Made by a program: the position numbers and the translations under genes | Shown: one piece after another, positions 21,563 to 32,493 of the stretch | How positions within the stretch are numbered: the first letter of the stretch is position 1 | Layout of the letters: the number at the start of each line of letters is the position of its first letter | Notes under the pieces: generated by a model | What the model saw: only the letters and a program-made list of their open reading frames with translations | What the model was told of the DNA's origin: nothing | Database searches by the model: none | Source: Jaapia argillacea MUCL 33604 | Lineage: Eukaryota > Basidiomycota > Agaricomycetes > Jaapiales > Jaapiaceae | Reading direction: 5' to 3' | Assembly: GCA_000697665.1 (NCBI GenBank) | Contig: KL197712.1 | Span: 254,991-318,990, forward strand | Length of the DNA: 64,000 bases

Positions 21563-23523
21563 CCAGGATGCGGGACGAGAAAACGCACCATGGAGGCCTG
21601 AGCCAAAACGGCTATCGATAACGGTGGAGTTTGTGCCTCAACTCTACCCCGTCCATACATATATCCAGAACGCGTCCATTCAGAAACCATCGGTGAAGGT
21701 CCTGTGGACTCGAAACTGCTGGCAGCGTGGTATCTGGAGTATCTCTTGGCCTTCGTTGTGGACAAATTCTTGTATTTTGGGGTGTTGAAAAAGTTGGATG
21801 ACAAGGAGTGGATTGGGTGAAACGAAGCCAGAGAGAGGGGCAGGTGGGGAAGGTGGCTGGTCGAACGGTTAATTCCAGGTGCTCAGAATATACAGAGAGT
21901 TCTGTAATCCTCCAGCGCGAGTGGTCAGTCCAGGGTGCAATTAGAACTTCACCGTGTGTGCCGTCGCGGACTTTCGAAGCAGTTCCCGATGAGGCAGGGT
22001 CCGTGGCCCGTCTTCTCCAATCCTGGACACTCACCCACCTTCATCAGGCCCGAAATTCTTCTATCAGTCGATGGTTCGATATCTCTGTCGCTTTGGAACG
22101 GCGTAATTTGGTCCGCCACTAGTTGGAGATTGGGGGGCAATCCTCCTTACTTTCAGCCGATGAGCGTCCGACAGTCGCACACCATTTCCCAATGCTGGAT
22201 ATCTTGTTTTCTAGTCTTGAATCTTTCGTAGTTGCCACTTCCCTCCTCTTGGCAAGTTTCTGGCGACTTCAACCTTCAAAAACGTTGTCGGCAGACGAAG
22301 GGGCCGCTCCGACGCTCCAACACATACTGTATCATGATCTTGCCCTAGCTTGCCCGTTGTCTGGAACGCGCAGGAGCCCACCGATCGAGTTATCAGGGTG
22401 CGAGCTTGATTGGAACCATATTATACGACGGTGAGTCCCTCCCAACTCATTTTGAACGGATGTTGTTCGGAATCTTGCATCGATTGGATATGTTGGAAAA
22501 TTGGCTGAGGAATCTTTGGTCCACCGCACCTGAGCGCGCTGTCCCTCTGGTCTGAGATGGCTCCGTGTCGCAAAATGGGCTTGATCACACTAGATATCGA
22601 GTATTCATCTTGCGCTGGATGGTTTGATAGGTTCAGTCGAATTCATCGATGACTTGGTTGGAACGAGACTTGCCTGCCAGGTTCCAGGTGACATATCGTC
22701 ACGTATGTCACATAACGTGACATCGTTGGGATTCGTGAGGGGGCGAGGGCGAAGAAGGGCAAAGATGGCTTCATTCACAGAGGATATTACTGAAGGAACA
22801 CATACTGATGTTTAGTGACTTTTCTGCTGCATATAGGGAAAGAAGCCGGTCTTTCTCCACGTCCGAACATTTCCTGGCATTCGTGTGGGTCCAGGCGACA
22901 CGGAAGCAAACCTACATTTGGGCGCAAAGCATTGAAGCCAACGGGCCTAGTCTCTCGGGACACCTTCAAGATATCACCCCACCAATTGCAAGGTTCACGA
23001 GCGCGGAAGATGGAAGGTGGAGTGATTGGAGCTCGTCCTCACTCCGTGGCTCTGAAACTGTAACTTGGGCTTGGGCAATCGATTCCCAAGCTACGCCTCG
23101 CTCCAACCTCACTCTCATCAAGTAACTCCATCCGTTGCTTTTCACCCTCCTGTTGGCGACGGCAACATTCGAGGCTATGTCCCTCCATCAGAACGGGCAG
23201 AGGCCAAGACTCCCACCAGTTACTGCGACGGTCTGCCGTATTTTCCTTTCCGCACCCATGGCCCGCAAAGGTCGATGGGAGACCACGCTCGCAGTTCTTT
23301 CCAAAGCAAATCAAGAGCAAGCAGGATATAATGGCCAGTTTGTTGCCGAGGTCCAGTAGTTCTCTCTCGCGGCTGTCGAGAATACAAGAGTCAAAGGTCG
23401 CACTTTCGCTTCCCTATTGGCTGTTCAGTGTCTCCAAAACGGGCAACACTCTTTCCTCCCAAACAAAATTCGCGCATCCGAACCCTGAACGCGCCTGATG
23501 AAATTTCTAAAATGTTTGTAGTC

Positions 23524-23530
23524 TATTTAG
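23524..23530 (+). promoter_or_regulatory. TATA-like box of repeat-unit gene, copy A
   Basis: TATTTAG, followed by CCG.GGCATGTGG, lies 142 bp before the first codon position. It recurs at 27736 in copy B and 32361 in copy C at matching distances. A pyrimidine-rich leader follows in each case, which is typical of a fungal core promoter. Confidence 0.5.
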
Positions 23531-23665
23531 CCGAGGCATGTGGTCCCCTGCATCCCTTGCCTTCCCTTTCGACTTTCGTATCTTCTTGATCTCCTTTCTC
23601 TCTCAATTTTTGGCCCTTGCTGTTCTGTCGGCAAAGTAGCATCACGATTCACCTCCTACACCTGG

Positions 23666-24242
23666 GTGCGCGTTGAGGAGCGACCTTACCCCTCTTTCAC
23701 CCTCGCCGTCAGCCAAGCACAACATACCCCGCTCGAGGTCATCGATCGCCGTTCCCATACCCATCCGTATACAAGGTTGTCCTCACTCAGGCTCGACGAT
23801 CCGTTAATGGTAGTATTCCTCTTCCCTTTCTATTCGCTTTCTCTCGATGATCTAATTCTTCGTGAGAAGGTGACTGTGGACTATCGCTATGGTGACCCCA
23901 TGTTTTTTCCAAGTCTGGCGTGGGTGTGTTCGGCGCGTTATGCTACGCCGTGTTGTTTATTGACTTCGACGCGCTTCGACAGCCTGACATCACACCCGAG
24001 ACGGAAGATAGGGAAAATGCTGTCAACCTGGAAGCTGCCTTGGACAACCATGATGTGGAGGATGGAACTGGGTCTCCTCCGAGTCTGCGCAGAAGTCGTA
24101 AACGATTCTCAACCCTGGTCATTGTTCGTTCCCATTTAATACCCCTCGTCCTCGCTACTCACCCTCACTCTTCCCTTAGGATTTGGCTCTCGCAATCAAG
24201 AGGAAATGTCAGGGAGTGTTGACAGGGAGCAAGGCGACTTGA
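23666..24242 (+). pseudogene. Repeat-unit small gene, copy A (start codon lost)
   Basis: Exons 23666-23809, 23870-23923, 23983-24123 and 24180-24242 join to 134 codons in one frame. They match copies B and C codon by codon. The position of the start ATG in B and C is GTG here (TGGGTGCGC versus TGGATGCGC), so normal initiation is lost unless another start is used. Exon 1 contains RPYPSF and THPYTR; exon 3 contains ENAVNLEAALDN and RRSRKRFSTLVI. No known domain recognised. Confidence 0.6.
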
Positions 24243-25947
24243 GCTCTTTCCCGTACGACTACCGTGGATGTGGTAGCATAAAGTCGGTGTCCTCTGTTTG
24301 TGTCCACATGGTCAACGCTCCTGTTGCTCAGGTCTACGGTTCACACAACTGATCTTCCAATGTGTCTGCACGGAATTCTATACATGTTATATACATGTTA
24401 CTCGCTCGTCCCTCTGGCATTACATGTGTGAATTCTTGTCGATCTTGTCATTGATGATAGTCCACTCAAGTACTCAAATCGTGGTGCACTTGAACGACGC
24501 TGCGTGTATGAGAGACGGAGAAGCAGGGATCAGAATCTGGAGACTAGTTTATGAGCTCAAAGCGCCTGTGATAAATTCGGGATCATGGGGATGGTATTCA
24601 AGGTCTGTCCCAGGATGTCAGCAGAAGGCGAAGTCCGCGTGGTAGTACGTTTGTCTCGTAAGTGTCGTGGCGGGTTGCGATCAAGTAAGGGTAAGATCAC
24701 AATCAGTCGATAGCGCTCATCGCAAATGCATTACATTGATATTCTACCAAGGGCCAAAGGAAACCATGGGTCATGGGCAATTCACTGTACAACATGCTGA
24801 CGGCTTGCTCAACATTCCACTACATAGAGGTACAACAGGCTAAGGTGCAGCGTGTCTTCGATGACAGGCACGGTCATAAGTGATAATTTCTAAACGGGAT
24901 GAAGGTGATGGAGCTCGAGTTCGAGTCCACCAAACCTTCCAAAATCCAACTGGAAAGCCACTGGATGCGAAGGACGCGACCTGTCACCGACGACCAGCTA
25001 TCGGATAGTGTAAAGCGAGAAGACGCGAACTAATGTAGTTCCAAAATGGAGGAGTATCCATATCCGAGTCATATGATCTCCAGATATCTTCGATACACCC
25101 ACTCGGCCGCTACTCTTGGTTGCAGACGGGAATGAGAGATCCTATCCCCGAACTACACATATCTGCACACTTGTGATGACTTCTGTTTGAACTATTGCTG
25201 TGAACCGGGCATAGGGGACGAATTAGTTCAGTGTAGAGGTGACAGTGCATGTCGCATGATCAAAAGACTCACAAGGGTGGTCTTGAAGCTGGGCAGGTTT
25301 CCTTATACCTAGAAGCTTGAGTCGAGAGACCAACATGTCGACTAGGTTTTAATATAAGTCTGTACAAACACCTCATCGGGGGTTCATTACCCTGAAACAG
25401 AATGGGCAGCACGGTTAGCATTCTTATCGTCGGCGTCAGTGTAGTGCTGCAAGACAGATTAGCGCTCCTGGACTCGTAGCGTTGTCAGTGGCGATAAGCT
25501 ACGAGCGGCGTTCTGACCCATCCGAATAACTGAAACGAATCGGCGGTGAAGCTTTGGAGTCGCATAGTCGTCGCGTAGGAGCATTTGTTTTTGAGACGAC
25601 AATGGAGGTAGGCGATATTGTTGGTGTCGTCGCGGCGACTACGATCAGAGCTCAAAACATGATAGGTGCGGAGGACAAGGTGATATCTGTTGGGATACTA
25701 CCGTACTGTGGGCGCATTGCTAAGCAGCATGCGAATGGCGGATGAAAACAAAGAAAACGGACCTTCGAATAAAGGGATCCAAGCTCGCCGCCAACATCAG
25801 GGAATGTGTGTCGCATCCTACTCAACAGGTCCCTGACCGTCGGGGTTTCGAGGGAGACTGCGCGTTAAGTTCTTAGCAAGCGGTCGGTCGGCTCGAAACT
25901 GGCGGCGGCGGCGTTTTGACGAGAAAACCTAGCAATATATCAGTGGA

Positions 25948-26268
25948 TTAATATTCATCGATGCAAGCGTTAGGGACGGCGCGACTTGGAATGACCGTAG
26001 GAGACAAATCGGGGGGAGGATCCAAGTCAGAATTTGGGCAGGTGGAAGCGATTGTGTCCCAGCGCTGCTCTGGTAATTCAGCTCGGTCCACTGGAGAGGC
26101 TGGAGAAGTTAGAACCTGAATATCGAGGATAGTGAAGAGTTCTGGAATAATTCCAGCGGTCTTCCGCCGCCTCGCGGACTTTCGAAGCGTGTTGCGGAGT
26201 TCCTGATAGGGCAGGGTCCGTGCATCGTCTTCTCCAACCTCGGCAGGCTGGCACTCCCTCATCTCCAT
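25948..26268 (-). CDS. Small conserved ORF of the repeat unit, copy B
   Basis: An ATG-started minus-strand frame of about 106 residues (MEMRECQPAEVGEDD start; the core LPYQELRNTLRKSARRRK is basic). Copy C has the same frame at 30530-30913. Differences between B and C include 3-nt and 9-nt indels that keep the frame, which suggests coding. No domain recognised. It is head-to-head with the rest of the unit. Confidence 0.4.
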   Translation of the reverse strand: MEMRECQPAEVGEDDARTLPYQELRNTLRKSARRRKTAGIIPELFTILDIQVLTSPASPVDRAELPEQRWDTIASTCPNSDLDPPPDLSPTVIPSRAVPNACIDEY

Positions 26269-26380
26269 GAGAATTGAAACACTGGAGCTGATGGCTCGAT
26301 GTCTATGTCGCTTTTGAACGGCACACTTTGGGCACACGACGAGTTGGAGATTGGGGGCTCCGTCGGAGCGTCAATCTTCC

Positions 26381-26626
26381 ATGTTTTCAGCGACTAGGCA
26401 TCCCAATCACGCCCGGACCCACAAACCCTCGACGGCTTTTTTTGCTCTTGTTACCCTGTCATCGTCTTTGTCTGGGCTCTTTTTGACAGCGTATCTCTGG
26501 CGGGTGTCGGTGTCCAACAAGATTGCAGCCAAATTAAATGATTCGCTCGAGGCAGCACATTCCATCTTGACTGGGGGCATAGTGGGGGGCCGCGAATTAT
26601 TGGATCGGAAACAAAGCATACGACGG
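26381..26626 (+). CDS. Possible first exon with a membrane segment, copy B
   Basis: The frame from ATG 26381 gives MFSATRHPNHARTHK and then a hydrophobic run FFALVTLSSSLSGLFLTAYLW. It ends at ACGACG next to a GTGAGCC donor. Copy A has a different sequence but also a hydrophobic segment and the same exon end at about 22432. Copy C lacks the ATG. I could not identify the following exon, so this is only a candidate. Confidence 0.25.
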
Positions 26627-27818
26627 TGAGCCCCTCCCAAATCATTTTGAATAGACGTTGTTGGGAATCTTGCACCGATGGGATATGTTCGAAAATTGGC
26701 TGAAGGAGCATCGTTGACCATTGCCTTTGGGGTCCACCACACTCGAGCGAACTGTCCCTCTGGTTTGGGATGGCTTTGTGTCGCAAAATAGGCTTGATCA
26801 CACTAGATGTCGAGTCTTGATCTTGCGCTGGACGATTTGACCGGTTCAGTCGAATTCATCGATGATTTGGTTGAAGCGAGACTCGCCTGCTAGGTTTTAT
26901 GTGACGTATCGTCACACATGTCACACAACGTGACATTGTTGGGATTCTTGAGGGGGCGAAGAAGGGCAAAGATGGCTTCATTCACCGAGGATATTGTTGA
27001 AGGAATACATACTGATGTTTGGTGGCTTTTCTGTTGCATATAGGGAAAGAAGCCAGTCTTGCTCCACGTCCGAACATTTCCTAGCTTTCGTGTGGGTCCA
27101 GGCGACACGGAAGCAAACCTACATTTGGGCGCAAAGTATTGAAGACTTGAAGTCGACGGGCCTAATCTCTCGGGACACCTTCAAGATATCTCCCCGCCAA
27201 TTGCGAGGTTCACGAGCGCGGAAGATGGAAGATGGAGTGATTGGAGCTCGTCCTCACTCTGGCTCTGAAACTGTACCTTGGGCTTGGGCAGTCGATTCCC
27301 AAGCCACGCCTCACTCCAGTCTCACTCTCATCAAGGAACTCCATCTGTTGCTTTTTATCCTCCTGTTGGCGACGGCAACATTCGAGGCTATATCCCTTCA
27401 TCAAAACGGGCAGAGGCCAAGACTCTCACCAGTTACTGCGACGGCCTGCCCTATTTTCCTTTTTGCATCCATGTTCCGCAAAAACCAATGGGAGACCACG
27501 CTCGCAGTCGTTTCCAAAGCAAATTAAGAACAAGCAGGATATAATGGCCAGTTTGTTGCCTAGGTTCAGTAGTTCTCTCTCGCGGCTGTGGAGAATACGG
27601 AAGTCCATCGGCCGCATTTTCGCTCCCTATTGGCTGTCCCGCGTCTCCAAGATGGCATCACTCTTTCCTCTCATACAAACTCGCGCTTCCGAACCCTGAA
27701 CGCCGTTTGACGAAATTTCTAAAATGCTTGTAGTCTATTTAGCCGAGGCATGTGGTCCCCTGCATCCCTTGCCTTCCCTTTCGACTTTCGTATCTTCTTG
27801 ATCTCCTTTCTCTCTCAA

Positions 27819-28303
27819 NNNNNNNNNNNNNNNNNNNNNNNNNNNNNNNNNNNNNNNNNNNNNNNNNNNNNNNNNNNNNNNNNNNNNNNNNNNNNNNNNN
27901 NNNNNNNNNNNNNNNNNNNNNNNNNNNNNNNNNNNNNNNNNNNNNNNNNNNNNNNNNNNNNNNNNNNNNNNNNNNNNNNNNNNNNNNNNNNNNNNNNNNN
28001 NNNNNNNNNNNNNNNNNNNNNNNNNNNNNNNNNNNNNNNNNNNNNNNNNNNNNNNNNNNNNNNNNNNNNNNNNNNNNNNNNNNNNNNNNNNNNNNNNNNN
28101 NNNNNNNNNNNNNNNNNNNNNNNNNNNNNNNNNNNNNNNNNNNNNNNNNNNNNNNNNNNNNNNNNNNNNNNNNNNNNNNNNNNNNNNNNNNNNNNNNNNN
28201 NNNNNNNNNNNNNNNNNNNNNNNNNNNNNNNNNNNNNNNNNNNNNNNNNNNNNNNNNNNNNNNNNNNNNNNNNNNNNNNNNNNNNNNNNNNNNNNNNNNN
28301 NNN
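27819..28303. other. Assembly gap, 485 N
   Basis: Unsequenced bases. The 48 bases before (27771-27818) and after (28304-28351) are identical. Copy A has this 48-bp stretch once with no interruption. Confidence 0.99.
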
Positions 28304-28403
28304 GCCTTCCCTTTCGACTTTCGTATCTTCTTGATCTCCTTTCTCTCTCAATTTTTGGCCCTTGCGGTTCTGTCGCCAAAGTAGCATCACCGCCAACACG
28401 TGG

Positions 28404-28981
28404 ATGCGCGTTCGGGAGCGACCTTACCCCTCTTTCACCATCGTCGTCAGGCAAGCCCAACACAACCCGCCTGAGGTTATCGATCGTCTTTCCCATACCC
28501 ATCCATATACAAGGTTCTCCTCACTCAGGCCCAACGATCCGTTAATGGTAGGTATCCTCTTCCCCTTTCTTTTCGCTTCATGTCGACGATCTAATCCTTC
28601 GCGAGTAGGTGACTGTGGACTATCGCTACGATGACCCCATGTTTTTTTCCAAGTCTATCGTGGGTGTGTTCGGCGCGTTATCCTATACCGTGCTGTTTGT
28701 TGACCTCGATGTGCTTCAACAGCCTGATATCACCCCCGAGACGGAAGATAGGGAAGATGCTGTCAACCTGCAAGCCGCCTTGGACAACCATGTTGTGGAG
28801 GATGGAACTGGGTCTCCTCCAAGTCTGCGCAGAAGCCGTAAACGGTTCTCAACCCTGGTCATTGTTCGTTGCCATTTGATTCCCTAGTCCTTGCTAGTCA
28901 CCCTTACTCTTCCCCTAGGATTTGGCTCTCACAATCAAGAGGAAATGCCAGGGGGTGTTGACAGGGAGCAAGGAGACTTAA
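28404..28981 (+). CDS. Repeat-unit small gene, copy B
   Basis: Exons 28404-28547, 28609-28863 and 28919-28981 give 153 residues starting MRVRERPYPSF and ending KRKCQGVLTGSKET. One extra T in the run after CCCATG shifts the frame relative to copies A and C. Splicing as in those copies would then break it. Reading through their 59-nt intron restores the frame (59+1=60) and adds a hydrophobic stretch around VFGALSYTVLFVDLDV. No known domain. The shared parts are DYRYDDPMFF, AVNLQAALDN and RRSRKRFSTL. Confidence 0.5.
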
Positions 28982-30529
28982 AGCCCCTTCTCCTGCGTCT
29001 ACGGTGGATGTAGCGGCATAAAGTTGGTGTTCTCTGTTCGCGTCCACATGGTCAAAGCTCCTATTGCTCAGGTCTACGGTTCGCACAACTGATCCTCCAA
29101 TGTATCTGCACGGAATTCTATACATATTAGGCGCTTGTTCCTCCGGTGTTACGTGTGTGGAATCTTGTCGATCTTCTGGTTAATGAGAGAACTGTCCTAC
29201 TCAAGTACTCAAATCGTGGTGCACTTGAACGACAATGCATGTATGTGAGACGGAACCAGGGGCCAGAATGTGGAAACTGGTTCATGAGAAAAAACTGTCT
29301 GTGATGAAGTCGCGATGCCATTGGAGGTCTGTCCCTAGATCTCAGCAGAACGCGATCGCGAAGTACACATGGTAGTACATTTGTCTCGTAGGCGCCGTGA
29401 CGTGCTGCGATCATGGCAAGTAAAGGCAAGGTCGCAACCAATCGATTGTAACATGTTGATGGCTTGCTCAACATCCCATTACCTAGAGGTACACTACGCC
29501 AAGGTGCAGCGTGCCTTCGATGAGGGGCGCGGCCATAAGTGACCAATTCTAAATGGGATGAAGGTGACGGAGCTCGAGTTCGAGTCCATCAAACCGGGGC
29601 CTTCCAAAATCCAACCAGAAAGCCACTGGATGCGAAGGGCACGACCTGTCACCGACGACCAGCTATCGGATGGCGTAAAGCGAGAAGACGCGAACTAACG
29701 TAGTTCGAAAATGGAGGAGTATCCATATCATATGATCCCCAGATATATTTGATACACCTGCTCGGTCGCTACCCTTGGTTGCAGACGGGAACAGGAGGTC
29801 CTCTCCCCAAAACTACACATGTCTACACCATTGTTATGACTTCTGTTTGAACCAATGCCATGGGTCGGGCAATAGGGGACAGATTAGATCAGTGTCAAGG
29901 TGACACTGTATCTCGCATAATCGAAAGACTCACAAAGGGGGTCATGAAGCGGGCAGGTCTCCTTATACCTAGAAGCTTGAGTCGAGAGACCAACATGTTG
30001 ACCGAGGTTTTGATATGGTCGGTATTAACACTTCATCGGGATTGATTGCCCTGGGACAGGATGGGCGGCACGGAACGTTCTGGGATCGTCAGGTCGGTGA
30101 GGTGCTGCAAGACAGATCAGCGCTCCTGAAGCGTTTTCACTGGCGACAAGCTACGAGTGGCGTTCTGACCCATCCGAACAGGTGACACGAATCGGCGGTG
30201 AAGCTTTGGAGTCGGAGAGTCGTCGTGTAGTGGCATCTATCTTGAGATGGCCAAGGAGCTGGACGACATCGTTGGCGTCGTCGGATCGCCTGCGATCTAC
30301 CTCACGGCACGATAGGCGCGGAGGACAAGGTCATATCTGTTGGGAGACTACCGTCCGAGTTGCTACCGCACTGTGGGCGCATTGTTAATCAGCACACGAG
30401 TGGTGGTTGAAACAAAGAAAACGGACATTCGGATAAAGGGATCCAAGCTCGCCGCCAACATCGGGGAATGCTGCGTCCCATCCTGCTCAACGACTGTCGG
30501 GTTTTCGAGGGAGACTGCCTGTTAAATTC

Positions 30530-30913
30530 TTAGCAAGCGGATGGTCGGCTCGAAAATGGTGGTGGCAGCTTTTTGACGAGAAAACCTGGCAATATATCGG
30601 CGGATTTATTGATGCAAGTGTTGGGGACGGCGCGACTTGGAATGACAGTATTACGGGAAGGATCCAAGTCAGAATTTGGGTAGGTGGAGGCGATTGCGTC
30701 CCAGTTCCGCTCTGGTAATTTAGCTTGGTCCACTGGAGAGTCTGGAGAACTTGGAATCTGAATATCGAGAATAGCGCAAAGTTCAGGAATATTTCCAGTG
30801 GTAGTCCTCCGTCGCCTCGCGGACTTTCGAAGCGTGTTGCGGAGTTCCCGATAGGGCAGGGTCCGTGCACCATCTTCTCCAACCCCGGCAGGCAGGCACT
30901 CGTTCTCCTTCAT
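30530..30913 (-). CDS. Small conserved ORF of the repeat unit, copy C
   Basis: Minus-strand frame of about 127 residues (MKENECLPAGVGEDG start; LPYRELRNTLRKSARRRR core), the counterpart of 25948-26268. The C-terminal end differs because the stop used in copy B is absent, so it runs into the junction with copy B. Unknown function. Confidence 0.4.
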   Translation of the reverse strand: MKENECLPAGVGEDGARTLPYRELRNTLRKSARRRRTTTGNIPELCAILDIQIPSSPDSPVDQAKLPERNWDAIASTYPNSDLDPSRNTVIPSRAVPNTCINKSADILPGFLVKKLPPPFSSRPSAC

Positions 30914-32360
30914 CACCGTGGAAATTCAAACATGTGAGCTGATGGCTCGATGTCTATGTCGCTCTTGAACGGCACAGTTTGGGTACACGACAAGTAGGAG
31001 ATTGGCGGGCTCCGTCAGAGCGTCAATCTTCCATCTTTTCAGCGACCAGGCATCCCAATCACGCACATACCCACAAACGCTGGACGGCTTTTTTTTGCTC
31101 TTGTTACTCTGGCATCGGCTTCGTCTGGGCTCTTTTTGCATGACAGCGTATCTCTGGCGGTATCGGTGTCCAACAGGATTGCAGCCAATTTTAATGATTC
31201 GCTCGAGGCCGCACATTCCATCTTGACTGGAGGCACAGTGGGGGGTCGCGAATTTATTGGATCGGAACCAAAGTATACGACGGTGAGTCCCTCCCAATTA
31301 ATTTTGAATGGAAGTTGTTGGGACCTCTGCACCGATTGTATATGTCGGGAATTCCGTCGCTCTAGTCGCGGTTGCTGTCGTCTCCGTGGTCCACGACACT
31401 CGCGCACACGGTCCCTCTTGTCTGGATTGGCTCTGTGTCGCATATTAGGCTTGATCACACTATATGTCGGGTCTTGATCTTGCGCTGGATAGCTCGATGG
31501 TTCAGTCGAATGCATCGATGAGTTGGTTGAAAGGAGACTTGCCTGCCTTATGTTCGGGTGACATATTGTCACGTGTCACGCTTGTGACATTCAATCCGTG
31601 AGCGGGTGGACGGGTCGGATGGAGGGCAAAGACGGTTTCATTTACGGAGGACTCAGCTGATGGAATACATACAGATAGCTGTGTCGAACTGTACGGAAAT
31701 GCCTCTGCTCCAAGAGAACAGTTCCACCATTCCCGACGACCAGTCGTCCATGATCAGGGGACACGGAAGCAAATCTGCATTTGGATGGGAGTGGACCTCT
31801 TGAAGCCAGCGCGTCCAGGCCGCAGGTTTTCCTCAAGCCATCGCCCTAAAAGAGTCCTACCAGATGGATCGCTTTGTTATGGAGTGATAAAACCCTTCCC
31901 ATCGAGGATGCCTGCGAAGACAACACCCAGCGGTTGTTGCTCGCAGAGCCATATAAGCTCTGACAATCGGCTCTGGCAGCTGCTTGCATCCCGCTCTTGG
32001 TGACGAAGATCATGGTTCCCGTCCGCGAAGCAGACTGGCGAGCAGTGGTCGTATCCGTTCGACAGTCATACGACTCCTTCGATTTCGTGGTCGCACGCTG
32101 TACAGGTTGATGGCGCCCATATATGCAACGAATACCTTCAACACTCGTCGGAAGGAAGCAGAATATAATGTCGAGTTCGTCGTCAGTAGATCGTACTTTC
32201 TGCCGTCGCCGCGAAGAAATGTCAAGTCTATCAGGGCTGCTTCTGGTCCCCTATTAGCTGCCCGCGCGTCTCCAAAAGGGGCAACAGTCTATCCTCTCAC
32301 CCAAACTGGCTCCTCCCGAACCTGAACGCCGTCTGATGCAATTTCCAAAGTCCTGCAGGC

Positions 32361-32367
32361 TATTTAG
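32361..32367 (+). promoter_or_regulatory. TATA-like box of repeat-unit gene, copy C
   Basis: TATTTAG is followed by CCGGGGCATGTGG, 133 bp before the ATG at 32494. It is conserved with copies A and B despite the overall divergence. Confidence 0.5.
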
Positions 32368-32493
32368 CCGGGGCATGTGGCCTTCTGCACCTCTCTCCCT
32401 CTCTTTCCTCAGGCTTCCCATCTGGTTTATCGTCCTCTCTCATTTTTTGTCCGTCGTTGTTTATTCCACCAGAACACCGTCGCCGCTCTGATT

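Larger units (their letters stand above)
21950..25925. repeat. Tandem 4.2-kb unit, copy A
   Basis: First of three direct copies. The shared order is: a minus-strand ORF segment with CGCGGACTTTCGAAG; a plus-strand frame ending in ACGACG followed by GTGAGTCC; a GTGAC/GTCAC cluster; a run of open DNA; a TATTTAG box; a four-exon small gene; and about 1.7 kb of non-coding DNA. The offset to copy B is 4208 bp on the left. On the right it is 4664 bp, including 485 N. Copy A lacks the left end of the unit present in B and C. The 1.7-kb tail (24243-25925) has no gene that I can support. Confidence 0.85.
25926..30585. repeat. Tandem 4.2-kb unit, copy B
   Basis: Second direct copy and the most complete. 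Its left end (from CAATATATC) also starts copy C. It carries the 485-N gap within the leader of its small gene. The tail 28982-30585 aligns with 24243-25925 of copy A, holds no gene that I can support, and shows many small indels. B resembles A closely and C much less. Confidence 0.85.

Noticed and set aside
22808-23125. Plus-strand frame shared with copy B (RERSxSxSTSEHFLAF)
   Set aside because: Frames diverge through out-of-frame indels between copies and no start or splice pattern is consistent across A, B and C.
24915-24950. GAGTTCGAGTCC, resembling a tRNA T-arm/B box, present in copies A and B
   Set aside because: No A box, acceptor stem or cloverleaf could be formed around it.
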